Below the pieces are notes generated by a model. The model worked only from the letters and a program-made list of their open reading frames with translations. It was not told where the DNA came from and did not search any database. Made by a program: the position numbers and the translations under genes. From positions 806,001 to 870,000 of the forward strand of contig NZ_CP054052.1 of assembly GCF_013283835.1 (NCBI RefSeq): 64,000 nt of DNA, read 5' to 3'. This DNA comes from Poseidonibacter lekithochrous (GTDB lineage Bacteria; Campylobacterota; Campylobacteria; Campylobacterales; Arcobacteraceae). Positions 35,415 through 44,988 of the stretch are shown here, one piece after another. Position 1 is the first letter of the stretch. Each line of letters starts with the position of its first letter.

Positions 35415-36728
35415 TTATTTTAATAAGTTTTTGATAGCTTCTTCATCTATCTTTTGTTCGTCATATTTAATAGCAATTGTACCTTCAGTATTATTGATGT
35501 ACCACTCGTCAATAGAATCAATTTCTAAGTTATTACTATTATCTAAGTTGTATTCACTAACTGGTAAATAAGCCATTTTCTTTTTAGCTGGATTAGGCAT
35601 TGTAATAATTAAAATAGCCCATAAAATACAAACTACAGTAATTGTAATTACAATAGTTGATAAAGATTCTAAACCATCAAAGAAAATACCACCAAGTAAT
35701 CCACCTAAGAATGTACCTAAGTAACCGCAAGAGTTAAAGATTCCAAGAACTAATCCTCTTTGGTGAACTTTAGCAAACTTTGTAGCAAGTGATTGCATAA
35801 TTGGTTCGTGCATATTAAATCCAATAAAGAAGATAACTACACCAATTACAAAAATAGTAGTTGAAGAACTAAGTCCAATTACTAAATAAGAAACTGCAAA
35901 TAATAAAATACCAATTACTAAAATCTCTTTGAATTTACCTTTTTTCTCAGCAATAATAGCAGCAGGTGCCATTGCAAGGAAACCAAAAATCATAGCTGGT
36001 AAATATACTTGCCATAACTCTTTCATTTGCCATTCATAGTTATTGATTAAAACCATTGGAATAATCATAAATGCAAAAGTCATTAAACCTTTTTGTAAAA
36101 AGTTTGTAATATTCATTTTAATTAGGTTTGTATTTCCTAATACTGTTGATAACTTTGCTTTCCCATTATATGAATGAGTGATATGAGGAGGGTTTGGAAC
36201 CATTTTTAATAATACAAAAATAGAAGCTAATGCTAAAACCATTGTAATAATAAACAGACTCTCAACTCCAAAAGCTGAACCTAAAGTTGGTCCTGCAATC
36301 ATTGAAATTGCAAAAGAGATACCAATAAACATACCCATCATAGCCATTGCTTTTGGTCTTTGCTCTTCTTTTACTAAATCAGAGATCATTGCTGTAACAA
36401 CTGCACCAATTGCACCTGCACCTTGTAAAAATCTACCTAACATTAATGTATATATATCAGTAGAAATTGCACAAACTAAAGAACCTATTGCAAAAAGAAC
36501 AAGACCCATAACAATTGTGCCTTTTCTTCCTAACTTATCACTAATGATTCCAAATGGTACTTGGAAAATCATTTGAGTTAGGGCATAACCTCCAACTACA
36601 ATACCAATTAAAGTAGTTGATGCTCCCTCTAAATTCATAGCGTATACAGATATTACGGGTAAAACTAAAAATAGACCTAAGAATCTAAGGGCTATAATTG
36701 AACTAAGTGGTAAAACCGATTTAATCAT
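35415..36728 (-). CDS. MFS transporter, YajR-like
   Basis: 437 residues with twelve membrane helices. Motif A is 'GIISDKLGRKGTI' between helices 2 and 3, followed by 'GRFLQGAGAIGAVVTAMISDLV'. A C-terminal hydrophilic domain (about 390-437) resembles the small YAM domain of Escherichia coli YajR. Proton-driven drug or metabolite export is likely; substrate unknown. TAGGATT precedes the ATG. It is divergent from rdgB. Confidence 0.85.
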   Translation of the reverse strand: MIKSVLPLSSIIALRFLGLFLVLPVISVYAMNLEGASTTLIGIVVGGYALTQMIFQVPFGIISDKLGRKGTIVMGLVLFAIGSLVCAISTDIYTLMLGRFLQGAGAIGAVVTAMISDLVKEEQRPKAMAMMGMFIGISFAISMIAGPTLGSAFGVESLFIITMVLALASIFVLLKMVPNPPHITHSYNGKAKLSTVLGNTNLIKMNITNFLQKGLMTFAFMIIPMVLINNYEWQMKELWQVYLPAMIFGFLAMAPAAIIAEKKGKFKEILVIGILLFAVSYLVIGLSSSTTIFVIGVVIFFIGFNMHEPIMQSLATKFAKVHQRGLVLGIFNSCGYLGTFLGGLLGGIFFDGLESLSTIVITITVVCILWAILIITMPNPAKKKMAYLPVSEYNLDNSNNLEIDSIDEWYINNTEGTIAIKYDEQKIDEEAIKNLLK

Positions 36729-36766
36729 TTGTAATCCTAAACATTATATAATTTCTTGCGATTATA

Positions 36767-36772
36767 TATAAT
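36767..36772 (+). promoter_or_regulatory. rdgB promoter, -10 box
   Basis: TATAAT 33 bp before the rdgB ATG, in the 77-bp divergent region shared with the MFS gene; AAAGGAA is the ribosome site. Confidence 0.55.
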
Positions 36773-36805
36773 TAATGCTTAATAATTTGTATCAAAGGAA
36801 AATTA

Positions 36806-37405
36806 ATGAAGATTGTTTTAGCTTCAGGGAATAAAGGGAAAATCAAAGAGTTTGAGAAGTTAATGCCAAATGACGAGGTAGTAGCATTCAAAGAAATTCT
36901 AGGTGATATAGAAATAATTGAAGATAAAGATAGCTTCAAAGGTAATGCCATTAAAAAAGCACAAACAATTTATGATGAATTAATAAATAAAAATTATAAA
37001 GATGTTATTGTAATTTCTGATGATTCTGGTATTACAGTTCCTGCGCTTAATAATGAGCCAGGAATTTATTCTGCTAGGTATGCAGGTGAAAATGCTAGTG
37101 ATGAAGATAACAATAATAAAATGATTAAAAATCTACAAGCAAAAAGTATTGAGCGAACACCAGCGTATTATACTGCTTGTATAGCTATTATCTATCAAGG
37201 TGAAGTTTATACTGTTCATGGGTGGATGCATGGAGATGTTACTAGTAAGCCTGTTGGAACTGAAGGATTTGGTTATGATCCTTTATTTATTCCTAAAGGA
37301 TTTGATGAAACATTAGGTGTATTGCCACATGAAGTAAAAAAAGAATTCTCACATAGAAGTTCAGCTTTAAAACTTGCGAAAAAAGTTTTAGATGTAATTA
37401 TCTAA
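36806..37405 (+). CDS. rdgB: XTP/dITP diphosphatase (RdgB/HAM1)
   Basis: 199 residues. It removes non-canonical purine nucleotides (dITP, XTP) to keep them out of DNA and RNA. The start '[19 protein letters not shown]' and motifs '[24 protein letters not shown]', '[13 protein letters not shown]' and '[13 protein letters not shown]' are diagnostic. It converges with the pseudopilin genes, overlapping the last one by 8 bp. Confidence 0.96.
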   Translation: MKIVLASGNKGKIKEFEKLMPNDEVVAFKEILGDIEIIEDKDSFKGNAIKKAQTIYDELINKNYKDVIVISDDSGITVPALNNEPGIYSARYAGENASDEDNNNKMIKNLQAKSIERTPAYYTACIAIIYQGEVYTVHGWMHGDVTSKPVGTEGFGYDPLFIPKGFDETLGVLPHEVKKEFSHRSSALKLAKKVLDVII

Positions 37406-37769
37406 TTACTCTTTCGTGTAATCTTATATCAAAAGATATAGATTTCACAAAAATATCAATTTGAAGATTGGAGTTAGTATCACTTGAGATATTAGCTTCA
37501 ATTTTAAATGAATCATCTTTTAATTCTAATTTATTCATACTTTTTAATTGCTCAGTGCTCATACTATTTATATGACTTCTAAAAAAGCCCATATGATTTT
37601 TGGCTTGAATATATAAATATTGATTTTGGATATTTTTATTTGCAAAAGATTTTGTTTGCATTGTTGATATTATCAAATAAGAAAATAAAGAAATTAAAAC
37701 AATAGTGATTAATAAAGTATATGCTTTTTTAGATTTTGTTTTATTTGTACTCATAGTTTTATTTTCCAA
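37398..37769 (-). CDS. Small pseudopilin-like protein, third of three
   Basis: 123 residues. A lysine-rich leader followed by '[21 protein letters not shown]' looks like a type IV pilin N terminus but lacks the Glu at position 5 of the mature protein, as in GspK-type minor pseudopilins. The rest is a small extracytoplasmic domain without Cys. It overlaps the gene before it by 19 bp, so the three genes are translated together. Probable part of a competence or type II-like pseudopilus. Confidence 0.65.
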   Translation of the reverse strand: MENKTMSTNKTKSKKAYTLLITIVLISLFSYLIISTMQTKSFANKNIQNQYLYIQAKNHMGFFRSHINSMSTEQLKSMNKLELKDDSFKIEANISSDTNSNLQIDIFVKSISFDIRLHERVIR

Positions 37770-38092
37770 ACTTGTTTAATCTTTTCATCTAAATTTATAT
37801 CTATTTCATAATATGTGGCTTTTTTTTGGATTTGAAAATCATAAACATCTTTTAATAAAATTGAATTTTCAAAATATAAAATTTTATCTTCTAATTTTAA
37901 CTTTGATTCTAAATCTTGATGTTTTTGTAAAAAGGCTTTTGTTGATAATAAATCTAATTTTAGTATTTCTATTTCTTGATTATTAGTATTTGAGAACATA
38001 CTCTCTTTTATAAAAAGCATTGAATATACTATTACAATTGAAGAAATTATAATACTAGCTATTAATTCTAAACTTGAAAAACTATTTTTCAT
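37751..38092 (-). CDS. Small pseudopilin-like protein, second of three
   Basis: 113 residues. 'MKNSFSSLELIASIIISSIVIVYSMLFI' is a short leader plus a hydrophobic helix with the Glu typical of pseudopilins after Ser-Phe-Ser-Ser-Leu. The remainder is a small hydrophilic domain. It overlaps both neighbours (11 bp with the gene before, 19 bp with the one after). I cannot assign it to a named family. Confidence 0.6.
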   Translation of the reverse strand: MKNSFSSLELIASIIISSIVIVYSMLFIKESMFSNTNNQEIEILKLDLLSTKAFLQKHQDLESKLKLEDKILYFENSILLKDVYDFQIQKKATYYEIDINLDEKIKQVWKIKL

Positions 38093-38366
38093 ATTTATAA
38101 ATCTTTATATCTTCATTTTTATATTGATATTTTTTTACAAGAATTTCTTCTTCTATATTTCCATCTATTATAAAAGTTATATTTGTATTTGATTTTGTAA
38201 GTGTCGAATAATTTTTTATATCAAAACTATTTTCTAATTCATTTAGTTTTTGAAATAAAATATCATTGTTATTGGAAGTATTAGAGTGAATAAATCCACT
38301 AATAACAATAGCAAGTAATGTAATACTTACTATTGTCTCAAAAAGAGTAAAACTATTTTTTTGCAA
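38082..38366 (-). CDS. Pseudopilin-like protein, probable CtsT-type competence factor
   Basis: 94 residues. 'MQKNSFTLFETIVSITLLAIVISGF' is a prepilin signal: the N-methylated residue would be Phe/Ser before 'TLFE' with the Glu in place. It overlaps proC by 14 bp. In Campylobacter jejuni the gene beside proC is ctsT, needed for natural transformation, so position and signal agree; sequence similarity has not been checked. Confidence 0.6.
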   Translation of the reverse strand: MQKNSFTLFETIVSITLLAIVISGFIHSNTSNNNDILFQKLNELENSFDIKNYSTLTKSNTNITFIIDGNIEEEILVKKYQYKNEDIKIYKYEK

Positions 38367-39117
38367 GCTCTAGAGCTTTTTCATAAGCTACGTTTATTGC
38401 TTTAATCATAGAATCTCTTACTGCACCTTCTTCAAGTTGTGCATAACCAGCAGCAGTAGTTCCACCTGGACTCATAACTGAATCTTTGATGATTGCAGGA
38501 TGTGAGTGTTTTAATAGTGATGCAGTTCCTGAAAATAATCCTTGAACTAATTGAGTTGAGATATGTCTCTCAAGTCCAGCTTTAACAGCACCATCGGCAA
38601 GAGCTTCTGCTACAAGTGCCAAGAATGCAGGACCAGAACCAGCAACCGCAGTTGCAATATCTAATTGATTTTCAGTATTTACCCAAATTGCTTTTCCAAT
38701 TGTAGAGAAAATATCAACTGCCATATTTTTAGCTTCATTATCTCCTGTGATTGTTGTCATTGAGTTTTGTACTGATGCTGCTACATTTGGCATAGTTCTT
38801 ACATAATGTTTAGATTCAATTTGTCTCTTTAATGATTCAAGAGTAGTACCTGCTAAGATTGATAATAATACATTCGCTTTTCCTGATAATCTTGCTGATA
38901 CACTTTGAAGTGCATATGGTTTTACACAAAAAATTATATTTTTATCTGTTATATCTTCATTGTCATTTAATGTTCTTACTGAAACTTCTGGAATTTTCTC
39001 TTTCACTGCATTTAGCTTATTAGTATCTCTTCCTATGATTTCAACTTCATAGTTTTTTACTAATCCTCTAGCTAATGATTGAGCCATAATTCCATTTCCT
39101 ATGATAGTTAGCTTCAT
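38353..39117 (-). CDS. proC: Pyrroline-5-carboxylate reductase
   Basis: 254 residues. The Rossmann start 'MKLTIIGNGIMAQSLARGL' binds NAD(P)H; 'VRTMPNVAASV', 'VAGSGPAFLALVAEALADGAVKAGL' and 'VMSPGGTTAAGYAQLEEGAVRDSMIKAI' are the ProC signatures. It catalyses the last step of proline synthesis. It is the first gene of an overlapping set with three pseudopilin-like genes. Confidence 0.96.
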   Translation of the reverse strand: MKLTIIGNGIMAQSLARGLVKNYEVEIIGRDTNKLNAVKEKIPEVSVRTLNDNEDITDKNIIFCVKPYALQSVSARLSGKANVLLSILAGTTLESLKRQIESKHYVRTMPNVAASVQNSMTTITGDNEAKNMAVDIFSTIGKAIWVNTENQLDIATAVAGSGPAFLALVAEALADGAVKAGLERHISTQLVQGLFSGTASLLKHSHPAIIKDSVMSPGGTTAAGYAQLEEGAVRDSMIKAINVAYEKALELAKK

Positions 39118-39210
39118 TTTATTGCCTTTTTGATTATTTTTAATAATTATAGCAGATATTTCCTAAGCTAGTATTAGATAAAATGTTTGCTTTAAGACAA
39201 AGGAATTTAT

Positions 39211-39867
39211 ATGATAACAAGCTTTAAAATTAAGAATATATTACTTGCGTCAAGTTTAGTTTTTATTTTTACTGCGTGTTCTAGTAAGAAAGAAGCGGCA
39301 GAATATAACAAACCAGCACTATATTGGTACAACAAAATGGTAACTCAAATCACAAAAGGTGATTTAGATGAAGCTGATGATACATATACATCTTTAGAAA
39401 GTGAGCACAGAAACTCGCCATTAATCCCAACATCTATACTTATTTTAGTAAATGGACATATTGATGCAGAAGAGTATGCTTTAGCAAACTTCTATTTAGA
39501 TGAATATATTAAGAGATTTGCGTTAAGCAAAAATATTGATTATGCAAGATATTTAAAAATCAAAGCTAACTTTTTAGGTTTTAGATACCAATTTAGAGAT
39601 CAAGCATTAATTGAAAAAACAATTGAAGAGATTGAAGAATTCAAATTGAGATATAAATCATCTCCATATATGCCTTTAGTAGACACTATGAATGCAAGAT
39701 TATATATGGCTAAAGCACTTTTAGATCAAGAAATTGCTGATTTATACAAAAGAAAAGATAAAGAAAAGGCTGCTGCAATCTATAATGAAAAAGTAAAAGA
39801 ATCTTGGATTAATCCAGAGGAAATTATAGAGCCTAAAGTTCCATTTTATAGATCAATATTCGAATAA
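39211..39867 (+). CDS. bamD: Outer-membrane assembly lipoprotein BamD
   Basis: 218 residues. Lipobox 'FIFTAC' (C23), then TPR-like repeats starting 'YNKPALYWYNKMVTQITKGDLDEADDTYTSLE', with 'YALANFYLDEYIKRF' and 'MPLVDTMNARLYMAKALLDQEIADLY' typical of BamD. It helps BamA insert beta-barrels. Campylobacter jejuni has the same bamD-lon order. An AAAGGAA site precedes the ATG; lon follows after 40 bp. Confidence 0.9.
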   Translation: MITSFKIKNILLASSLVFIFTACSSKKEAAEYNKPALYWYNKMVTQITKGDLDEADDTYTSLESEHRNSPLIPTSILILVNGHIDAEEYALANFYLDEYIKRFALSKNIDYARYLKIKANFLGFRYQFRDQALIEKTIEEIEEFKLRYKSSPYMPLVDTMNARLYMAKALLDQEIADLYKRKDKEKAAAIYNEKVKESWINPEEIIEPKVPFYRSIFE

Positions 39868-39907
39868 GATATAAAACATAAAAAATAACAAATAACAAGG
39901 AGTAGAT

Positions 39908-42325
39908 ATGGAATTAGAAAATTATGATAAGTTTCCACAAGACATACCATTAATTATAGAGGATGAGATATTTTTATACCCTTTCATGATTGCTCCACTT
40001 TTTTTAAACAGTGATGATAATATCAGTGCTGTTGAGCATGCAATTGAAGAGAACAAGTTAGTTATTGTTGCTGTTTCAAAGCAAGGAAAAGAAGGGAAAA
40101 GAGAAGACGATTCTTTTTATGATGTTGGTGTTGTTGGTAATATTATGAGAAAAGTATCTTTACCAGATGGTAAAATTAAAGTACTTTTCCAAGGTTTATC
40201 AAAAGGTAGAATTAATCAATTCGACCAAGAACAACCAGTGTTATGTAATGTTGATATTTTGGAAAACAAACCTTTCGAAGAAGAGAGTGTTAAATCAGTT
40301 ATTTCTGTTTTAGTTGAGCAAGTTAAAAAACTTTCTAGACTAAATTCTAAATTTCCAGCTGATTTAATCAAAACTATTGAAGAAAATGATGATGCAACTA
40401 GAATTGCTGATTTAATTTCATCTGTATTAAAAGTTAAAAAAGATGATGCTTACAAGTTATTTGCTCAAACTGATATTGAACAAAGATTACTTGATATTAT
40501 TGAAGTAATAAAAAAAGAGATTGAGTCTTTTAAAATTCAAAAAGAGATTACTCAAAAAGTAAACTCTAAAATTGAAAAAACTCATAAAGATTACTTCTTA
40601 AAAGAGCAAATCAAAGCTATTAATAAAGAACTTGGTACTGATAATAAAAAAGACGAAGAGATTAAAGCTTATAAAAAAAGACTTAAACAACTTAAGCCTC
40701 ATATGCCAAAAGATGGATATAAAGAGACTAAAAAACAAGTTGATAAATTAAGCAGAATGCACCAAGATTCTCCTGATGCTTCACTTTTACAAACTTATAT
40801 TGAACAAGTTCTAGATATTCCATTTGGTGAATATTCTGATGAAAAAATCTCTGTTAATAATGTTGAAAAACAATTAAACAAAGATCACTATTCATTAATC
40901 AAACCAAAAGAGAGAATCTTAGAATACTTCGCTGTAAAACAATTATTAGAGCAAAGAAATATTGAAGATTTAAAATCAAAAGGTACAGTTCTTTGTTTTG
41001 TGGGACCTCCAGGTGTTGGTAAAACTTCACTTGCAAACTCAATTTCTAAAGCACTTCAAAGACCACTTGTAAGAGTTGCTCTTGGTGGAATGGAAGATGT
41101 AAATGAGTTAAGAGGACATAGAAGAACTTATGTAGGAGCAATGCCTGGACGACTTGTAAAAGGTCTAGTTGATGCTAAAAAAATGAATCCAGTAATGGTT
41201 TTAGATGAGATTGATAAGCTTGGTGCTAATCATAGAGGTGATCCAACTGCTGTAATGTTAGAAGTTTTAGATCCTGAACAAAACAATGAATTCAGAGATT
41301 TATACCTAAACTTTGCGATTGATTTATCTCAAATTATTTTTGTATCAACTGCAAATGATATTAGAAGAATTCCACCTGCATTAAAAGATAGAATGGAATT
41401 TATTGAGATTTCTTCATATACACCAAATGAGAAATACCATATTGCAAAAGATTACTTAATTCCTCAAGAGTTAGTAAAACATGGTTTAAATAAGTCAGAG
41501 ATTTCTTTATCTAAACCAACAATTGAAATGATTATTGCTAAATATACAAGAGAAGCAGGTGTTAGAAACTTAAGACGTGTATTCTCTAAATTATTTAGAA
41601 AAGCAGCTAAGAAATTACTTACTGATGATAAGTTAGAAAAAGTATCTATTTCTACTAAGAATTTAAAAACATACTTAGATAACCCAATCTTTGAAATTGA
41701 CCCAGCTGATAAGAAAAACTCAATTGGTATTGCAAATGGTTTAGCTTGGACAGCAGTAGGTGGAGATGTTCTTAAATCTGAGGCTATTAAGCTTAAAGGT
41801 AAAGGAATGTTATCTGTTACTGGTAACTTAGGTGATGTAATGAAAGAATCATCTAGAATCTCTTATTCTGTTGTAAAAGTTTTAATTGACAAGGGTGCTT
41901 TAGAGATTAATCAAGATATTATTCCTAAATCATTCAAAGAAAAAGACGAAGATACAAAACTAGATTCTAGTGAAGTATATAAAAGATATGATATTCACTT
42001 ACATATCCCAGAAGGTGCTACTCCTAAAGATGGACCAAGTGCTGGTATTACAATGGCATTAACAATTGCTTCTATTTTAAGTGAAAGAGAAATCAAGTCT
42101 GATATTGCTATGACAGGTGAGTTAACTCTATCTGGAAAAGTATTACCAATTGGTGGATTAAAAGAAAAATTAATTGCAGCCTTTAAAGCAAAAATGACAA
42201 AAGCATTAATTCCTAGAAAGAACTTCGAGAGAGATTTAGAAGATATCCCTGAAGAAGTGAAAAAAGCTATGGAACTTAAACCTGTAGATGTTATTGAAGA
42301 TGTTTTAAAAGAAGCATTAGTATAA
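39908..42325 (+). CDS. lon: ATP-dependent protease Lon
   Basis: 805 residues. N-terminal substrate-binding domain ('LPLIIEDEIFLYPFMIAPLFL'-like start, here beginning 'DIPLIIEDEIFLYPFM'), coiled coil, AAA+ module with Walker A 'GPPGVGKTS' and 'LDEIDKLG', and the C-terminal protease with catalytic Ser in 'DGPSAGITMAL' and Lys in 'KEKLIAAFKA'. It degrades misfolded and regulatory proteins. A clear AAGGAG site precedes the ATG. I see no CIRCE or HspR-type operator. Confidence 0.97.
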   Translation: MELENYDKFPQDIPLIIEDEIFLYPFMIAPLFLNSDDNISAVEHAIEENKLVIVAVSKQGKEGKREDDSFYDVGVVGNIMRKVSLPDGKIKVLFQGLSKGRINQFDQEQPVLCNVDILENKPFEEESVKSVISVLVEQVKKLSRLNSKFPADLIKTIEENDDATRIADLISSVLKVKKDDAYKLFAQTDIEQRLLDIIEVIKKEIESFKIQKEITQKVNSKIEKTHKDYFLKEQIKAINKELGTDNKKDEEIKAYKKRLKQLKPHMPKDGYKETKKQVDKLSRMHQDSPDASLLQTYIEQVLDIPFGEYSDEKISVNNVEKQLNKDHYSLIKPKERILEYFAVKQLLEQRNIEDLKSKGTVLCFVGPPGVGKTSLANSISKALQRPLVRVALGGMEDVNELRGHRRTYVGAMPGRLVKGLVDAKKMNPVMVLDEIDKLGANHRGDPTAVMLEVLDPEQNNEFRDLYLNFAIDLSQIIFVSTANDIRRIPPALKDRMEFIEISSYTPNEKYHIAKDYLIPQELVKHGLNKSEISLSKPTIEMIIAKYTREAGVRNLRRVFSKLFRKAAKKLLTDDKLEKVSISTKNLKTYLDNPIFEIDPADKKNSIGIANGLAWTAVGGDVLKSEAIKLKGKGMLSVTGNLGDVMKESSRISYSVVKVLIDKGALEINQDIIPKSFKEKDEDTKLDSSEVYKRYDIHLHIPEGATPKDGPSAGITMALTIASILSEREIKSDIAMTGELTLSGKVLPIGGLKEKLIAAFKAKMTKALIPRKNFERDLEDIPEEVKKAMELKPVDVIEDVLKEALV

Positions 42326-42335
42326 GAATAAAATT

Positions 42336-42923
42336 ATGAGAAGAGTGAGGCAGAGTCAAGTTGTAAACAATTTTTTTACTCTTGCCTCAATCATAATCAT
42401 ATCTATTGTATTAACTTTATATGTTAAATACATAGCAAATGAACCTGAAATCACAAAAGAAAAGGTTATTCCTCTTCTTTGTGAACAAGATACTCTGACA
42501 AAATATAAAGTATATAATCAAGAACTATTAAATGAATCTCAAAAAGCTTTAATCAAAGGCTATTATAAATTAGAAGGTTCTTACCAAAAATCACAAAGCA
42601 ATAAATCTGTAGCCCAAGAGTTTATTTCACTTGATGAAATGAATGATTATTATATTCAAGCAATACAGAAAAAAAATAAAGAAAATATCAAAACATATTT
42701 AACAATAGAGTATGTATTAATCGAGAAAGATAAAAACTCTAAAACTTCTGATGTGAAAAGAAAAGGTTTTTATTCTGGTTCAATTATGACTACTTTTAAA
42801 GCAGGTGAGAAAAAAATATTCAAGATATTCACAGACTTTAGATTGTATGATAAAGATGAGATATTATCACGAATAGATTGCTCAATAAAGGTATATGAAA
42901 ATAATGCTAAAAAACTTAAGTAA
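42336..42923 (+). CDS. Single-helix periplasmic-facing protein of unknown function
   Basis: 195 residues: a basic N terminus, one membrane helix (about 12-32), then an extracytoplasmic domain of about 160 residues with two Cys (C49 and one near residue 182) that could pair. It begins 10 bp after lon and overlaps the rhomboid gene by 29 bp, so the three are probably one transcript. Family not recognised. The ribosome site is weak. Confidence 0.7.
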   Translation: MRRVRQSQVVNNFFTLASIIIISIVLTLYVKYIANEPEITKEKVIPLLCEQDTLTKYKVYNQELLNESQKALIKGYYKLEGSYQKSQSNKSVAQEFISLDEMNDYYIQAIQKKNKENIKTYLTIEYVLIEKDKNSKTSDVKRKGFYSGSIMTTFKAGEKKIFKIFTDFRLYDKDEILSRIDCSIKVYENNAKKLK

Positions 42924-43443
42924 ATCAAGCTTCACTGCTGTAAATATAACTATTGTAATCACTGTTCTAATGTATTTAGCCCAAGAGAGTATAACTCGTG
43001 GTGGTTTATATATGGGACTAAATATGTATTTTGTAGTATATGATTTTTGGTGGCAACCTCTAACTACTATGTTTGCTCATGGTGGACTTATGCACCTTGC
43101 TATGAATATGTTTGTACTATTTCAGTTTGGTGGATTAATAGAGAAATATAGAGGAACTAAAGAGTTCTTATTACTGTATTTTGTATGTGGAATATTAACT
43201 TCTTTAATATCTTTTGCCTATATATACTTTTTAGATAATCAAGTAAATCTAGTAGGTGCATCTGGTGCTATTTGTGCTCTGCTTGGATATGTAGCTTATT
43301 TAGATAAATCTCAAAGAAGTGGAATTATTACATGGGTTTTACTAATCTCTGTAGCACCACTACTTATAGGTATGCCAATTGCTTGGTATGCACACTTCAT
43401 TGGTCTTGGTCTTGGTTTTATTTATGCCATGATTAGAAGATAA
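42895..43443 (+). CDS. Rhomboid-family intramembrane serine protease
   Basis: 182 residues, six helices. Hallmarks: 'WWQPLTTMFAHGGLMHLAMNM' (H67xxxN71), catalytic S123 in 'VGASGAICALLG' and H167 in 'AHFIGLGLGF'. It cuts substrate proteins inside the membrane. The compact form without extra domains is common in this phylum. The chosen ATG has AAAGG upstream; an ATG nine bases later is possible. Substrate unknown; the overlapping upstream gene is a candidate partner. Confidence 0.9.
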   Translation: MKIMLKNLSKSSFTAVNITIVITVLMYLAQESITRGGLYMGLNMYFVVYDFWWQPLTTMFAHGGLMHLAMNMFVLFQFGGLIEKYRGTKEFLLLYFVCGILTSLISFAYIYFLDNQVNLVGASGAICALLGYVAYLDKSQRSGIITWVLLISVAPLLIGMPIAWYAHFIGLGLGFIYAMIRR

Positions 43444-43445
43444 AG

Positions 43446-43480
43446 TATATTAAAAAGTTTGGCTTCAACTTTTTGATATA
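43446..43480. terminator. Bidirectional terminator, rhomboid gene versus araC gene
   Basis: TATATTAAAAAGTT (43446-43459) pairs with AACTTTTTGATATA (43467-43480), fourteen pairs with one G-U; the arms carry A and T runs for both directions. Confidence 0.7.
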
Positions 43481-44241
43481 TACTCATAAGCTGTAACTCC
43501 GTAAACTCTTTTAAAGTGCCTATTTAAATGAGATAGGTCGGTAAATCCAAATTCAACTATAGTTCCATATAAATCTTTTGTTATATCTAAATGCTTTTTT
43601 GCATGAATTATCTTGCAGTTTAGAAAATATTGATAAGGTGTTATTCCTGTATTTGCTTTGAAAACTCTAATAAAATGAAATTTTGAAATGTTTAGTTCTT
43701 TAGAAATTTCATCTATATCTAAAACTTCATCAAGGTTATAATAGATAATCTCTTTAGCTTTTTTTATAAACTCTGTTTCATTTTTATATTCTAAAGAGAA
43801 ATCCTTGGAAGTAAAATTATTTACTAAATTTAAAAACAATTCATTACATAAAGTAATATCTTTATTATTTAAAATTGAATAAGAAAGATTCAATATATCA
43901 TTTTTTAGTTTTTCTTTATAAACGATAGGTTGTGAGAAAGTAACTATATCCTTTTTCTCTAAAGCATCTAAAAACAGTTCAGGTTTAATATAAAGCATTA
44001 GATAATCTAAGCCATCTTTGTAGTTTCCTGCACTTCCATCATGTACTTGTTCTGGATTAAAAAGCATAACTCCATTTTTATGAGAAGCTAGTGATTTCCC
44101 TTCTAAATTATATTGTTGTACACCATTTAAAGTCACTCCTAAAGTATACTCTTCATGGGCATGTTTCTTATAAGAGAATTTACTCATTTTTGCAGATAAG
44201 GCTGTAATATCTAATTTGTTTTTATATATAAATTTATCCAT
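43465..44241 (-). CDS. AraC-family transcriptional regulator
   Basis: 258 residues. The N-terminal half is a cupin-like effector domain ('HAHEEYTLGVTLNGVQQYNLEGK...GVMLFNPEQVHDG'), the C-terminal half two helix-turn-helix motifs ('DIDEISKELNISKFHFIRVFKANTGITPYQYFLNCKI' region and 'IVEFGFTDLSHLNRHFKRVYGVTAYEY'). It follows the LysE gene by 9 bp on the same strand, and AraC regulators of this type often control a LysE-family exporter next to them. Effector unknown. Confidence 0.92.
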   Translation of the reverse strand: MDKFIYKNKLDITALSAKMSKFSYKKHAHEEYTLGVTLNGVQQYNLEGKSLASHKNGVMLFNPEQVHDGSAGNYKDGLDYLMLYIKPELFLDALEKKDIVTFSQPIVYKEKLKNDILNLSYSILNNKDITLCNELFLNLVNNFTSKDFSLEYKNETEFIKKAKEIIYYNLDEVLDIDEISKELNISKFHFIRVFKANTGITPYQYFLNCKIIHAKKHLDITKDLYGTIVEFGFTDLSHLNRHFKRVYGVTAYEYISKS

Positions 44242-44250
44242 AAATTACCT

Positions 44251-44838
44251 CTAAGTACCAGTAACACCCGATATCATAATAGCACAATATACTAAAAATA
44301 GGGACAATAAAATGTTTGAAGCTTTTTTGTTTTTTATTAAAAATGATTTCATGAGATTTCCAAATATTACCCAAAAAAAGAATGATAAAGACCCTATGAT
44401 TGAAATAATAATAGCAAATAAAAGTAGCTCATTTAAAGAATTGTAATAAGGCATAATAAAACTTGGAAAAATTGTTATAGAAAATAAGATTACTTTTGGA
44501 TTTATAAATTGCATTAAAAATCCAGATTTAAAAGTACCAAAATTTTTATTATTATTTACTATATTATTCATATGATAAATTTGGTACGCCAAATATAAGA
44601 TATAGGCTGCTCCGATTATTTGCATAATCGCCGTAGCTTTTGGTAGAAACGAAGTCAATAAAGAGTTTAATACTACAGATAATACTAATATAATTGTAAA
44701 TGCAATAGATGAACCATAACAAAAGCTAATTGCTCTTTTTACACCATAGTTTTGAACAGTTGATAATGTAACTATATGTGTAGGACCTGGGGTAAATGTG
44801 ATTATAATACAATAGATTAAAAACGATAATATATTCAT
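44251..44838 (-). CDS. LysE/RhtB-family amino-acid exporter
   Basis: 195 residues, about six helices. 'TPGPTHIVTLSTVQNYGVKRAISFCYGSSIAF' and 'GAAYILYLAYQIY' plus 'FKSGFLMQFINPKVILFSITIFPSF' are the LysE family markers. It exports an amino acid or related compound. It is the first gene of a two-gene operon with the AraC regulator; GGAAGAA precedes the ATG. Confidence 0.9.
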   Translation of the reverse strand: MNILSFLIYCIIITFTPGPTHIVTLSTVQNYGVKRAISFCYGSSIAFTIILVLSVVLNSLLTSFLPKATAIMQIIGAAYILYLAYQIYHMNNIVNNNKNFGTFKSGFLMQFINPKVILFSITIFPSFIMPYYNSLNELLLFAIIISIIGSLSFFFWVIFGNLMKSFLIKNKKASNILLSLFLVYCAIMISGVTGT

Positions 44839-44954
44839 GTTCTTCCTTTTTCCAAATTATATTCATTTGTTAGTTTTTAGGATAGTACATTATTGCATTG
44901 TGTGATAAATATATATTTTTTACTTTCTATTTATCTCTCCCAACAAAATTTCTG

Positions 44955-44960
44955 TATAAT
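44955..44960 (+). promoter_or_regulatory. Promoter of the EF-hand gene, -10 box
   Basis: TATAAT 28 bp before the ATG at 44989. It lies downstream of the first possible start of the open frame (44893), so the shorter protein is the real one. Confidence 0.65.
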
Positions 44961-44988
44961 ATTACTAATAATCTCCAAGGATTTAAAA

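Noticed and set aside
44893-44988. N-terminal extension of the EF-hand protein
   Set aside because: It would start before the TATAAT box at 44955; the ATG at 44989 has AAGGA.
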